Source: Apostichopus japonicus (Eukaryota; Echinodermata; Holothuroidea; Aspidochirotida; Stichopodidae). Taken from it: a stretch of DNA of 64,000 bases. This document shows, piece by piece, positions 10,883-21,848 of this stretch. Position numbers and translations under genes: made by a program. The notes beneath the pieces were generated by a model. That model was not told the DNA's origin. It saw only the letters and a program-made list of their open reading frames with translations, and searched no databases. The stretch lies in NCBI RefSeq assembly GCF_037975245.1, contig NC_092580.1, forward strand, positions 24,509,001-24,573,000. Reading direction: 5' to 3'. Positions within the stretch are counted from its first letter, which is position 1, and every line of letters starts with the position of its first letter.

Positions 10883-11968
10883 GCAAGTGTTACAGGCCCC
10901 TAAGTAATCTCAATAATTTGTATGATTTTTGCAACAATTAGTTGTATTATAAATCAATATCATAGAATATTATATATTAATCTAAGAATCATAGTATAGA
11001 ACTGCCTGGTGTGTGTGCATATCTGGTGTGTGCAGAATATTTGGAAAAGTTGAGAAGCTTCTAGAAGAGTTAGAACATTTGAGAACAATGTAGAACATCT
11101 CAACAGTACACATTGGAACAAGCTAGAACATTGGAGTGCCGCCAAGGGGACATCCCCTGTGCTATTTTCAGAACACTAGGTGAGGATTTCCTGGAAAGGT
11201 GAAGTGACCTTTTGGGTTGGTTGAACTGAGCTGGAGCTACTGTAAGATGCTTCTAGAATGGATGGACATTTCAAGATCTTTCTGGACTTGTGAAGAGGCT
11301 ATAAAAGCACCTGATAATTTGAGATCAAGAGTTTTAACCATCTTGGCTCCAGGAGTTTAATAACCTCTCGCTCAAGTGAAACCTACAATTCCAGTGTGAG
11401 TAAATACTCACTTAGTTTGACAGTAAAGTTATAGCTGTCTTTTTATTTGTGGATTTGCTACAAGTTTACCGGCTTCGAAGTCGCCCATCGTTGTGTAGCC
11501 GTCTTCGGTTCTGTGCCAGTCAGCACTAATTATTGTGGCCTCTGAGTTACCCAAGGACAGGAATCCAAGGATAAACAAGCTGCAAGCACAACTTGGACAT
11601 TCATTAGTAGTCGACCTCCGAAGTGGAAGTCATCAAGTTGGGAGCTGGATTTCTTCAATATTGGACATTCGTCCGTCTACAAGTTTCGCTGGAATATTCG
11701 TCAGGACCTTTTGTCACTGCGCTCGCGTCGCGGCACACACCAGGTCGTGAGTAAATTATAGTATAACTTATTAAATCTGTTTTAGTGTAAACTGCTTAGA
11801 TATTGATAAATGATCTTTGTTTGATTTTAACTACCTTGAACACACAATTAAATAAATACTTATTGTTATATTTAAAGTTAAATTTTACAGTGTGCTGTTT
11901 AGTCATTTGAGTTGTGAACCCAAGGGGAGGTGTATTCTGGCCTTGATCGAGTTGATCGTAACAGCAAG
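10883..11968. mobile_element. Solo LTR with 5-bp target duplication
   Basis: The element runs from TGTTAC at 10888 to GTAACA ending at 11963 (1076 bp). The ends are perfect 6-bp inverted repeats of TG...CA type. It is flanked by GCAAG at 10883-10887 and 11964-11968, a 5-bp target-site duplication as made by many LTR-retrotransposon integrases. A TATAAAAG is at 11300-11307 and an AATAAA at 11851-11856, in the order expected for a plus-strand U3-R-U5. There is no internal coding region, so the element probably collapsed by LTR-LTR recombination. The short frames inside it are not genes. The superfamily (Ty3/gypsy or Bel/Pao) cannot be told from the LTR alone. Confidence 0.8.
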
Positions 11969-12157
11969 TAATCCCTTCGTTCGTGTAATGTCTCAGTAGA
12001 ATCTCAATCAAACTTCAACCTATGGTCTCGTTTAATTTAACGATTCTACTTCCCCATTACACTTCACTACGGAACTACTTGAGATTTCAAAGCAGTGTTC
12101 AAGCGCATACGAACAGAAAGATTACAAACGAACACAAATTCAAAGTTTGTATCTTTT

Positions 12158-12511
12158 TTAAATTGCTTGCTGAGCAACAGAAACATTTCTTTTCTTTTTA
12201 AACAAGAACTGAGGTAATTTCATAACCACTTGGTACAAAGGATAACATAACATTCTTACTTTCCATACTTTGAAAATAAAAAAAGCCTGGATATAAATAT
12301 CATCAATGTAGCTCAGGTTAGAAATACCCAATTTCCTGAGCTCAGCCAGAATAGGTTTGAGTAGTTTAGTAAAAATGCGAGGTGCTGAGGCCATCCCATT
12401 TTGTAGGCAAGTATACTGATAAAGTTTGTCTTTGCACGCAAGTCTCAAAAATTTTCGACTTAAAGAACTAATAGGTACTGAATAATAGGCGTATGCACTG
12501 CAGAAACACAT
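12158..12511 (-). pseudogene. DIRS-like retrotransposon reverse transcriptase fragment
   Basis: The minus-strand peptide contains KFLRLACKDKLYQYTCL, QNGMASAPRIFTKLLKPI and LSYIDDIYIQ. The pattern F-x-W/C-K-x-x-L-Y-x-x-x-C-L-x-x-G-x-x-S-A-P-R-x-F-T-K-L-L-K-P followed by Y/F-I-D-D is the palm of reverse transcriptases from tyrosine-recombinase retrotransposons (DIRS group). YIDD holds the catalytic aspartates. Only about 60 residues of the domain remain; no recombinase or methyltransferase domain is near. Sequence after YIDD does not fit the family, so the element is broken there. Confidence 0.65.
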
Positions 12512-12524
12512 GCACTTTTGGTAT

Positions 12525-12610
12525 TAGCCTGGATATAAATATCATCAATGTAGCTCAGGCAAGAAATACCCAATTTCCTGAGCTCAGCCAGAATAGGTTT
12601 GAGTAGTTTT
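12525..12610 (-). repeat. Second partial copy of the DIRS RT segment
   Basis: About 85 bp matching 12284-12368 with about two differences (GGCAAG versus GGTTAG), offset by 241 bp. It covers the YIDD-encoding end of the fragment. It is a local direct duplication. Confidence 0.85.
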
Positions 12611-12659
12611 CTGAAGCTAATCCTCAATTATACAATCTCTCTTTTTAAAGTTACCAATA

Positions 12660-12935
12660 ATTCAAAATTTGGAATTCACTGTCAATAACTTTAAAAACTA
12701 AGAAAACAAGCTCCACATTTAGTAAATGGCTTAATCATATTAACTAAAATATCATATAATGGATTTATTGTCGAAATGTTTAATTCGATTTTTAATTTTT
12801 TCTTCGCTTTTCTTTCTTCAGGGAGTCTTCTATATTGTTAAGCTATTGTATGCTTTATAGAAGACTTCCTTTCACCTTGTATATTTGCACGTGAAAAAAA
12901 ACAAAATCAACCAAATCAAATCAAACCAAATTCCT
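12660..12935 (+). mobile_element. LINE 3'-end fragment (copy B), chimeric
   Basis: The first part (about 12664-12735) matches the end of the ORF in copy C (15079-15143) and lacks the rest. The second part (12745-12935) matches the 3' UTR of copy A nearly base for base, including the hairpin at 12824-12866 and a TCAAA-type tail. Copy C begins directly after this tail. Confidence 0.75.
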
Positions 12936-15372
12936 ACCAAGAATAACAGACCAATGAACTTCATATACAGGCGAAATTATAAACCAGATAAAATCAGGCT
13001 TTTTAACTATGAAATCGAAAACAAAAACTGGAACGATGTTTTAAGCCAAACTGATGTTAATGCTGCTTAAAACACCTTTCTTTGAATCCTTTAATTATAC
13101 CTATAATAATTGTTTTCCAATATGTTATGTAAGCAAAAGGAAACGACGTAAAAAGAAACATCCATGGATTACAACTGGAATGTTGACATCTATCAAAAGA
13201 AAGAACAAGCTCTTTAAAAGTTATTTAACAGCACCTACTGATGTTAACAAGGCTACGTATAAGCATTATCGCAATGAGCTTAACCATATTATTAGATTTT
13301 CTAACAGATTGTATTTCTATGATAAATTCAAAAATAATAGAAATAATATAAGTGTAATTTGGAATACAATTAACGAAGTTCTAAACACCAACCGAAAAAA
13401 GGTGGATATCCTGCTGCTTTTAAAACTGGTGATCAAGAAATAAGCAACGAGAATGACATTGCCAGCTACTTTAACAAATATTTTGTAAACATTGGACCCT
13501 CACTTGCAAGAAATATTACAAATAAAGGTAGAACAGAATATATTATTCATAATAATAACAGAAACAGTCAATCTATGTTCATTAATCCTGTCAGTGAGGA
13601 AGAACTTTCAATAGTTGCTATTTACAGCCTGAAACCCAAAAAAGCAGCGGGATATGACGATTTTAAACCAGATATAATAAGAAATGTTATTCACTTTATC
13701 GCCAAACCATTGACTTATATTTGTAATTTATCTTTTACTTCTGGTACATTTCCAGATAAACTCAAGATTGCTAAGGTTATACCAATTTTTAAAAAAGGTG
13801 ACCAAGATGTATATAAAAATTACCGTCCTATTTCTTTTTATCATGTTTTTCAAACATTATCGAAAGGCTTATGTACAATCGTATCTTTAAGTTTCTAACC
13901 AAGTTTAATATCCTGTGCAATGATCAATATGGCCTCCGCCCAAAGCATTCTACAGAACTTGCTTTGGCAAATGCTATTGAAAGAAATATGTACTAGTCTT
14001 GATAATACCAAAATATGTATTGGAGTGTTCCTTGATCTCTCCAAGGCATTTGATACTATTGACCATACCATTTTGCTAAGTAAATTATCTTTGTATGGTG
14101 TAAGGGGAACAACCCTTGACCGGTTGAGCAGCTATTTATCCAATAGACATCAGTATACTTCATATAAAAACTCTAAATCCGAACACGCTTTAACCCGTTG
14201 TGGTGTTCCACAGGGCTCAATATTAGGACCACTGTTGTTCATAATATATGTCAATGACATTTGCCAGGTGTCAACAATTGCCAAGACTATTTTGTTTGCT
14301 GATGATACCAATATTTTCTTCGAGTTCGAAAACGTACATAGAATACATGATACTGTCTCTACTGAATTAACTAAATTCACTTACTGGTTTGCTGCTAATA
14401 AGTTATCACTTAATGCAGACAAAACTAACTATATAGTATTTAATGGAAGAAGAACGCTTAACTGGAATAATTACATAATAATGGACGGTAAAGTAATGAA
14501 ACAAGTATCAACTACTAAATTCTAGGGGTTAATATTGATAGTAAACTTCCATGGAGTGACCATATTACAAAAGTTTGCAACAGCGTTGCAAGAGGTGCAG
14601 GAATTCTATTTTTTATTTATTTTTTTATTTTTTTGCCACAAAAGCCACAAAAGTTTTAGCAATGCTAAAACATTTCCTTCCCCAGAATATACTCATAATG
14701 CTTTATCAAACTTTAATAGCACCACTGACATCTGTAGTACTGCTTGATTATCTGGTCTGGTACAAGTGTTTCTCATTTAAGTCACCTTAAATTACTTCAA
14801 AAGAGTGCAATACGTCATATATCTCACGCAGCAACCCGTGAACATACAAGCCCCCTCTTTAAGAAACTCAATTTATTGAAATTAGATGACATTATAAAAG
14901 TTAATATTGCAACATTTACATACAAGGCTTGGAATGGATCATTGCCAATCAGTTTTCGAAATTTATTAAATAGCAACACAGATTTCCATAATCATAATAC
15001 CAGAACGGCTAGCAACGCACATTATAAATCATATAAAACACGTACTGGTATGTTAAGCCTCAGAAACCGTGCAACCAAAATTTGGAATTCTCTGTCAATA
15101 ACTTTAAAAACTAAGAAAACAAACTCCACATTTAGTAAATGTCTTACTAAAGAAATTATCATGTCTTATTAATTATGATTTAGCTGCATAGTCGCATAGC
15201 AGCATATTCACATATTGAAGCGTATACGTATTGTTATTAACATTATTTTCACTATTTTCTATCTTTTCTTCATGGGAGTCTTCTGTTTTGTTAAGCCAGC
15301 ATAGGCTTTTCATAAGACTTCCATTCACATTGTAATATTTATGTGAAAAAAAAACAAATAAATGAATGAATG
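12936..15372 (+). pseudogene. LINE copy C (CR1/Jockey group), 5'-truncated and broken
   Basis: Family order is kept but spread over at least five frames. Linker sequence with KRRKKKHPWITTGM is at 13054-13443. EEELSIVAIYSLKPKKAAGYDDFKPD and YRPISF are at 13575-13898. FLDLSKAFD, GVPQGS and FADDTN are at 13920-14525. The C-terminal SAIRHISHAATREHTSPLF is at 14744-15172. Frameshifts or stops lie near 13070, 13440, 13860, 13915 and 14525-14740. A low-complexity TTTTTATTT insertion is at about 14610-14630. The 3' hairpin (15277-15319) is weaker here, with a mismatch. The element ends in an AAATGAATG tail and an AT microsatellite. The endonuclease and ORF1 are missing. It is older and less conserved than copy A. 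Confidence 0.85.
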
Positions 15373-15400
15373 AATATATATATATATATATATATATAAA
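15355..15400. repeat. (AATG)n/(AT)n microsatellite
   Basis: AATGAATGAATG is followed by 12 or more AT dinucleotides, directly at the 3' tail of LINE copy C. Tails of LINEs often seed microsatellites. Confidence 0.9.
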
Positions 15401-16995
15401 CATTAGTGAGAGAGGAAAAATGTCCATATCTTATGGATGAAATAAATCTCTGTCTATCTAATATCCTCATCAATAAAAATACTGTTAAAAAGAGTTTCAT
15501 CGTTCTCTTCGCGTAAGAGAGGGTTTTGTTAAATTGGTTGGATAAGCATCTCCTCTCTTGGCATAAAGGGGACTTATATAGGGCGCGAACACTCGCGCAA
15601 AAAGAAACGTATAATGCCGGTAATCTAACCTAGTTTCGAATGAGATGTAACAAAAGTGTTGGACACCACCGTCGATCCCAGAAAATACACACACACAGCT
15701 TGCTACCATCGGTAATTAGACACTAGTGTACAGTCAGTGCATACAGCTGCGGTCAATACCTACAACACAGTGTACAGACAATACAGCGATGGACATCTTA
15801 GGTCCAGCTAAAATATAACAAGGTATCACGTTTCATTGCCGTACTGTACTGTCTGCACTTTGTAGCGACACGAACAAATCGTCACTTGCAAGCCACGGAA
15901 AGTTAACTTTTTCAGCTCGCCGAACGTGGTTTTGGGCGACTCTCCAATGCCTTTAAATTGAACCAATTTTGGTTCAACTACAAAACTCCCCAGCCCCCTA
16001 GCTGCCATCCATGCACTTAAAAGCTTCTTGAAGGATCTTATTACTTAATTTCTGTTTTCATACGTTTTTAAAATAAACAATTAAGATGACAAGCAAGAAA
16101 CATAACATATGTAAAGACATTCTAGTCATTCATGCTCTTCAACATGCAAGCCACAAAAAAAAAAAAAAAAAAAAAAAAAATCAAGATTGATAACGGGTCA
16201 AAAAAAGATGTTCTCCTGATGCTTTTTGGAACATTTCCCGAGATAGAATAACAATCGGGCGGATCGATATCGACTCTAATAGTAGTATGCCACCCTAAAT
16301 CAAAAAACTTTATTGAAATGTGCAGACGACACTGCCATACAATTTTACAAACACATATTTTGTATAAAACGTGCGTAGGCCTAGGCTAACAATGGTTTTG
16401 TATTGTTTTAAAGAAAACATCTTGCCTTGCTGTGCGGCCTGATGTAGCCACCGAAATGGAGATGGAGTTCGTTTCTACAAAGACGAAAGATTTAGGAGAC
16501 AAAATTTCAACTGCATGACGGTCTAGAGGCCTACCAAGCTGTTTGAGGTGGGGATAGGCATAGGGCCACAGGCACTACTACTAATCGGTACTAGGCTAGG
16601 CCTAGGCTTCAACAACTAGTATTACGGCAGTAAGAGTAGATCGGCATATTTTGGTCATAAAGTCCAGGATTTCCTGTTTAGTTCCATTTTAGGCTTGGCT
16701 TACTACTTATTTGAGATCAAAGCAAACAAGCATAGGCCTATGGCTTCCCATGTCTAGGCCTACGACTGAGTTATACGACTGAGTTATAACAAGCCTAGCC
16801 TAGACCTACAGTAGTTATACCAGTGCAACCAATGTAACCAAGATTCTAAAGTCTGACTGTAGCTGGGCTGAGTTAGGCCTAATGGATCTATATGCAGACA
16901 ATTAGCTGTGTATCTCAGTCATAGGAATTGAAGTTGAATATGGCCATAAGAAGTAGCCTCCTACTAGTACTACTATGGGCATAGCAATACATATT
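15401..16995. other. Non-coding stretch
   Basis: No supported gene. A run of A from 16154 to 16180 could be the tail of an unidentified retroposed sequence. From about 16560 the DNA is rich in CTAGGCCTA-type motifs. Short frames here lack any recognisable domain. Confidence 0.6.
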
Positions 16996-17295
16996 CAAAG
17001 TGGCTATTCTTACGACTAGTCGTAAGAATAATTTCCGACTACGCATGCGCAGTTGCTATTTTCACGACCAGAAGTACTATTTTTACGACGAGGAGTAACA
17101 ATAATTTCTGGTTAGGGTTAGAGTAAGCATTAGGATTGAGGTTTAGGGTTATGTTTAGGGTTAGGGTTACTGTACCCCTACTATATGCGCAGTTGCTTTA
17201 TTTACTTTACTGCGCTTGAATTTGCCTTTGTCGTAAGAATAGTTTATAAATAATTGTTACGACTAGTCGTAAGAATAGCCACGGCCATACATATT
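16987..17295. mobile_element. MITE with palindromic terminal inverted repeats
   Basis: The left end GTGGCTATTCTTACGACTAG (17000 on) and right end (to 17282) are inverted copies, identical over at least 26 bp. Each arm is itself close to a palindrome centred on ACTAGT, so each end alone can form a hairpin. Both ends are flanked by a 4-nt spacer (CAAA, GGCC) and then ATACATATT (16987-16995 and 17287-17295). This fits a 9-bp target duplication around a 291-bp element. The motif TACGAC and the block ATGCGCAGTTGC recur internally. There is no coding capacity. A 9-bp duplication suggests Mutator-type mobilisation, but that is inference. Confidence 0.75.
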
Positions 17296-18620
17296 ACTAG
17301 GTCTAATGCTATGCATGAAGGCCGAGACTGTCTATAGATGAACAGTCCTTCTCAAATTCACTCGAGCATTAAGAATTTGTTACTTGATAAACTACCCCAA
17401 ATACTGCCACTAGGATTCATCCTTGAGCGCACCTAATTAATTCACCAGTCAACATGTATGATTGTAAACATAAGTGCTCTAAATCTAATGGCCAGCACTA
17501 CTTTCCTGTGCTTGAAGACATGTTTGGCTTGACCACTGAAATAATACTGTGTGTGTTTAATCATGAATTTGTGCAGAGGAGCATTAAGTCTGCCTAGCAT
17601 TACCAAATGGGGTAGATATTCAATATCCCCTTTTCTGGCCAACAACAGGTCGAGTCAGTTGGTATTGCAATAAGTATATGGAAGATGGTAATGGCTTAGC
17701 CTAAGATACTCCTAGGGTAAGCACCTAGCATGTTATGCAACAACGCTTTGATTGAAGATTTGTTAACAGACTTATCAGCCATAAGGCTAGTTCTAAATTA
17801 GCTAGGCCTTACACAGTTACAGTTTCAGCCAAAAACTCCATTAGGCCTGTACAATTTGGCCTACTGCCACTGGCTGAAGTTTAAAACGATAGGGTTAAGA
17901 CTTACTAGACTCAGTACATCAGCAGAAATCGTTTAAGTCAAAGACTATATTGCTAGTGTTTTGCAGGCCTGCCAACTCTCGCGGTTTACTGTACAACTCT
18001 CTCTGCAAGTCTTCAAAATTTTACGAAAGTTTGTTATACCTTTGAGTTTGACATCAGCGTCCTCGAAATTGGGTCTGTTCACGTTTCACGGTTGCCAAAG
18101 GTAGCAAATTTTCAAATTACAGTACAGAACTTCTATTCTAAATGAAAGAAATATAATTAATATCTGCAATTCATGAATTAGAATTGACCAGACCTTAAAA
18201 CTATTCTGGAAATTATATTCAAGATGGTAGAAAAGTGTGACAATCTATAAATTTTCTAAAAGTTGTTCTTTTCTTAATGGTGGTGCCACTCCACCATTAA
18301 TCAAACATATGTTGTTCATTTAAAGGCAATAATAATGAGTAGACAAACATGTTATTAATTCATAACCTTACTGAAAAAGATATATATAAACTCTTAATAG
18401 GTTCCAAGTTCGAAACAAAGAAAAGTGATCAACAAGACATAAATTTATTAAACACAAGCCATGCTTGTTATTATACTAAGCAATACATTTCAATTTGTAA
18501 CGCGCAGGCACACAAAATTCTTAGTAGTTGCATATTTGCACGCACTGTTCTGGCCTTTGGTTAAGTATTAGGAGTTGAGACCGTTAACTTACTTACAGTA
18601 GCCCGATCTGATATTACAAG
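17296..18620. other. Non-coding stretch
   Basis: AT-rich DNA with no recognisable coding motif, RNA gene or terminal repeats. It may include intron or 5' flank of the integrase-like gene that begins at 18621. Confidence 0.5.
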
Positions 18621-19144
18621 ATGACTTCTCCTGAGCTGCATACCGATGAAGAGTACAGTATCATTGGAAAATATCGTTCGTCAGGACTGTGCCCTGAAAA
18701 TTCAACATTAAATCTAAGAAGATCGATACGGAAAGATCAAAGAGTTTAGACTAACGGGAGCAATAAACAGCCACCGCGCTTTGTGCTGAAAAGTGTGAGC
18801 AGTAATACTTTTAAATCAAGAAAAGCCAAAATCATGCAATTTAAGTCATTGAAATTAAAAAAGCTTCACTGTCCAGTATCAAAAGTATTTGCAAACTTTG
18901 ATTCAGCATTCTGTTCTGTACAAGAATTGTTGATTGTACGCACCTTATTAGCAGTGTAAGAATACCTGCTTTTAGCACATTCAGTCATCGAGTAATCTTT
19001 TGTTAACTTTCAATAAGTATTTTTCAGCATGATTGGAAATCCTTAATAGCAGTATATTGTCTACAAAACTCAGACATAAATCACTTGAACATCAGTTGGT
19101 ATGATTGTGTATGGTTCTGAATGCTATTTTCCTCTTTTTTTTAG

Positions 19145-19302
19145 GTGGGTGTGGATATGATTGGACCCCTTGCAGAGACCATCAATGGAAATAAGTACAT
19201 CATAACCCTATGTGACTATTTTTCAAAATGGCCAGAGGCTGTTGCTGTAAGAGACAAAACAGCATAAACTGTTGCAAACTTTCTGTTTGAAACCATGGCC
19301 AG
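19145..19302 (+). pseudogene. Integrase core exon 1 (first catalytic Asp)
   Basis: The acceptor TTTTTTAG precedes 19145, and donor AG|GTATAT follows 19302. The exon translates as VGVDMIGPLAETINGNKYI, then ITLCDYFSKWPEAVAV, the start of an rve (integrase core) domain. The D of GVDMIGP is the first catalytic residue. An in-frame TAA (in AAAACAGCATAAACTG) stands where the family has Glu or Gln. The exon length of 158 nt leaves AG to pair with the next exon. Confidence 0.75.
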
Positions 19303-19646
19303 GTATATATCCATCTACTTTGTTTTTACTTTACATAACATATTTTTGAAGTTAGTTATGCAGACCTGCATTTGTTCTCAGTTTTACCTGTGACCCAGAA
19401 AGTGGCCAAATGGTTACAGGAATTTCTTGAAGTTGTTTTATAAGTTAATGTTAATAAAATGTTAGTGGGATAACGGTCAGTGCATCCAAGACCATGTGTT
19501 ATCTCAGTGCTTAACTTACTTGTTTTGAAAGAAGTGCTAAAAGAATCTCCTGATTAAACCACACGGCCACTCTGAAGATGCCAATAGTTTACTGCATTAC
19601 TCATAACCAGTTCTTTAACAACTTGTTTAATTTTTCATTTATTTAA

Positions 19647-19944
19647 ATTTGGGTGCATGAAAGTTGTCATCTCAGACCAAAGAGGAGAATTTGTTAATTC
19701 TCTGAACAAGTCCCTGTTTGACATGACAGGGGTGGGCCACAGAGTATCCTTCAGCTACCACCCACAGACCAATGGGCTGGATGAAAGATTCAACCAAACT
19801 CTGCAAAATGCAAATGTCACTCATCAAAGTTGTCAATCAAAACCAAGATGACTGGGATGAAACACTATCTTCCATTCTCATGGGGTACCGTACAGCAAAA
19901 CATGGTTCTACAGGTCTTTCTCCTTTCGTTGTGATGTTTGGAAG
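19647..19944 (+). pseudogene. Integrase core exon 2 (second Asp and Glu)
   Basis: Reads FGCMKVVISDQRGEFVNS, HRVSFSYHPQTNGLDERFNQ and, one frame shift later, QDDWDETLSSILMGYRTA and GLSPFVVMFGR. ISDQ holds the second catalytic Asp and NGLDERFN the catalytic Glu. The family reads DQGREF; here it is DQRGEF. The frame shifts by one near 19815. The expected acceptor AG at 19645-19646 reads AA. The donor GGAAG|GTTTGT is intact, and phase requires R at the junction, which the next exon supplies. Confidence 0.75.
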
Positions 19945-20490
19945 GTTTGTAAAAATTCAAACCTACCATGCTGAATAGAGGTTTACATTTGTAAAGGTCA
20001 TATATGGAGAAAAGCAATATAAAGGGACAAGAGAGTTTGGAAAAATCCTGCATAGCTACAGTACACTGATCATCTATAGGATAAAATCTCATTTGACACA
20101 TCCCAGGTCCTGGGAAAAACTGCTAAATAGAGGACCACCAATAACCCTATTTAAGTTACAAATCCTAAGTAAGTACAGCAAGTACAAAAGATGAACATTC
20201 ATTAAACTATAAAAGCTTGCCAATTAATTTAGATACATGCAATTAATGCCACTGATATTGGTTTTGTTTTTCAGTTATATATCATATTTTGGGCTGGTAT
20301 GCAATTTGGACCTATAACAGCACAGAATATACTTTTGTTTTATATTTCTGCTGGTTTGAGTATGTGATGTGACTCAGATTTATGGTTCCAGGGTCTTAAT
20401 AGTGAAAATAAAATATATAAAAAATTATTTATTCTTCAGTCAACAAAAGTGTTGTGAATAATTGATTGTTAATTATCTTCATATATCCAG

Positions 20491-20688
20491 AGAGCCATTG
20501 TTACCAGTCGACATTGAAGACTCCATTGTCCAACCAGAATCTCCTGCTGCAGCGATGCACAGTGGGAGAGGGTTTTTCAACTCATGTCACAGTCGCAGGA
20601 CATAATCAAAGGTTTTGTAAAAGAAAATATTGGCAAAGCCCAAGAATGGCAAAAAAAGAATTTTGATTAAAGGCAGCAATCAAAACAG
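20491..20688 (+). pseudogene. Integrase linker exon
   Basis: Starts after ATATATCCAG and gives R-EPLLPVDIEDSIVQPE when joined to the previous exon. After a frame change it gives VKENIGKAQEWQKKNFD, then a TAA, and ends at ACAG|GTAATT. The stretch K-A-Q-E-W-Q-K-K-N-F-D is the usual helical linker between integrase core and C-terminal domain. Confidence 0.65.
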
Positions 20689-20802
20689 GTAATTACATAA
20701 TGCTATGTTGTGCATTGAAAACTGCACTGTAGTTAAATGAATGGCAACATATACATTGTATTATGATGTTTACGTATATATGCTGGATTTTGTTTTATTC
20801 AG

Positions 20803-21006
20803 AGCTTCAGAGTTGGTTCTATAAGTGTTCTCGTCCGGAATGCTAGAAAGGATGCCCGAAGAGGAGGGAAGCTGGAAAACTCTTGGCTTGGGCCGTATGA
20901 AGTCAAGGCTGTGAATGAGAAAGGGCTGTACACACATATTAACAGTTCCACAGGCCTTCCTTTGAAGAAGAAATTCAATCCATTTTACTTAAAGAATTTT
21001 GCACAA
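20803..21006 (+). pseudogene. Integrase C-terminal GPY module exon
   Basis: Acceptor GTTTTATTCAG and donor CAA|GTAAGA flank an exon open throughout. It encodes VGSISVLVRNARKDARRGG, then LENSWLGPYEVKAVNEKG and KKKFNPFYLKNF. GPYEV is the GPY motif of the chromodomain-less C-terminal module in Ty3/gypsy and Ginger integrases, which binds DNA and supports multimerisation. This exon has no disruption. Confidence 0.75.
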
Positions 21007-21576
21007 GTAAGATTCCTTTACAGTCTTTTTGTTTGGGAGGGGGGGGGGGGGGTCGGGAGAGGGGGTTGATTGGCATGATTCCTCCATAATTTTCTTAACA
21101 ATAATCAGTAACTTGATGAGTTCTGTGCTGGCTTATGTGAGGGTAAGGGCTGTAGCTGTCTTCACACAATAAATCAATTTTGACTCAATGGCTTTAAAAA
21201 ATGAAACATAATTGCCAACAATAAAAGAGAGAAGAATAAGTTAATTAGAAAACTCCAGTTTCCAGACAAATGTTTTCAAATATTTGATTTTATTTGCTTA
21301 GTTTCGAGAGGAGAATTTTATGTGATGTCAGTTTGAAACTCAGCAATTAAATGTTCAACTTCTAATTAGCTTCTTGCCAGATCAACTTGGTAAAACCACA
21401 TATAGTAACTATTTTCTTTGGTGTAGGTATCATGCATGGTAATGAGTGGGCAGGGTTAACATGAAACTAGTATCAACATGTTGCTTGACCATTACAACAT
21501 TTTAATCTCTGGTTTATTCTGCTGATTGGATGTTTGTAACGGGCGGGACCAAAATAGATTTTAGCTGACGTTCTCT
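21007..21576. other. Intronic or intergenic sequence
   Basis: A G run lies at about 21041-21052. No coding motif. A diverged relative of the 136-bp repeat (ATGAGTGGGCAGGG) is at about 21439. Confidence 0.6.
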
Positions 21577-21848
21577 TGTTAGCTCCAATCTGAAGAATGG
21601 TAGGTTGGTTTGAGGTGATCCTTGCAGCAATGATGAGCTAAGGAGGGTCGTTATTGCTTTTGGTGCAGATATTGTGCAACAAAATGAGTGGGCAGGGCTT
21701 AACATTAATAACTGTTAGCTTCAATCTGAAGAATGGTAGGTTGGTTTGAGGTGATCCTTGCAGCAATGACGAGCTAAGGAGGGTCGTTATTGCTTTTGGT
21801 GCAGATATCGTGCAACGAAATGAGTGGGCAGGGCTTAACATTAAAACC
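21577..21848. repeat. 136-bp direct tandem duplication
   Basis: Two copies start at 21577 and 21713 and are nearly identical; they share GAAGAATGGTAGGTTGG and GAGTGGGCAGGGCTTAAC. The matching minus-strand frames are by-products of the repeat, not genes. Confidence 0.9.

Noticed and set aside
10960-12011. Short frames inside the solo LTR (both strands)
   Set aside because: They have no domain, and the DNA is fully explained as an LTR with defined ends.
10760-12640. 24-bp match (GCTAATCCTCAATTATACAA) between minus 10760 and plus 12616
   Set aside because: Probably a tiny fragment of the Tx1-like LINE; too short to interpret further.
12885-13070. A separate small gene here
   Set aside because: It runs from the tail of LINE B into the linker of LINE C and its sequence matches the LINE linker.
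17108-17175. Chromosome end or interstitial telomere
   Set aside because: The TTAGGG-like units are few and degenerate and lie within the MITE.
21514-21841. Paralogous minus-strand genes
   Set aside because: The near-identical frames arise from the 136-bp tandem duplication and have no other support.
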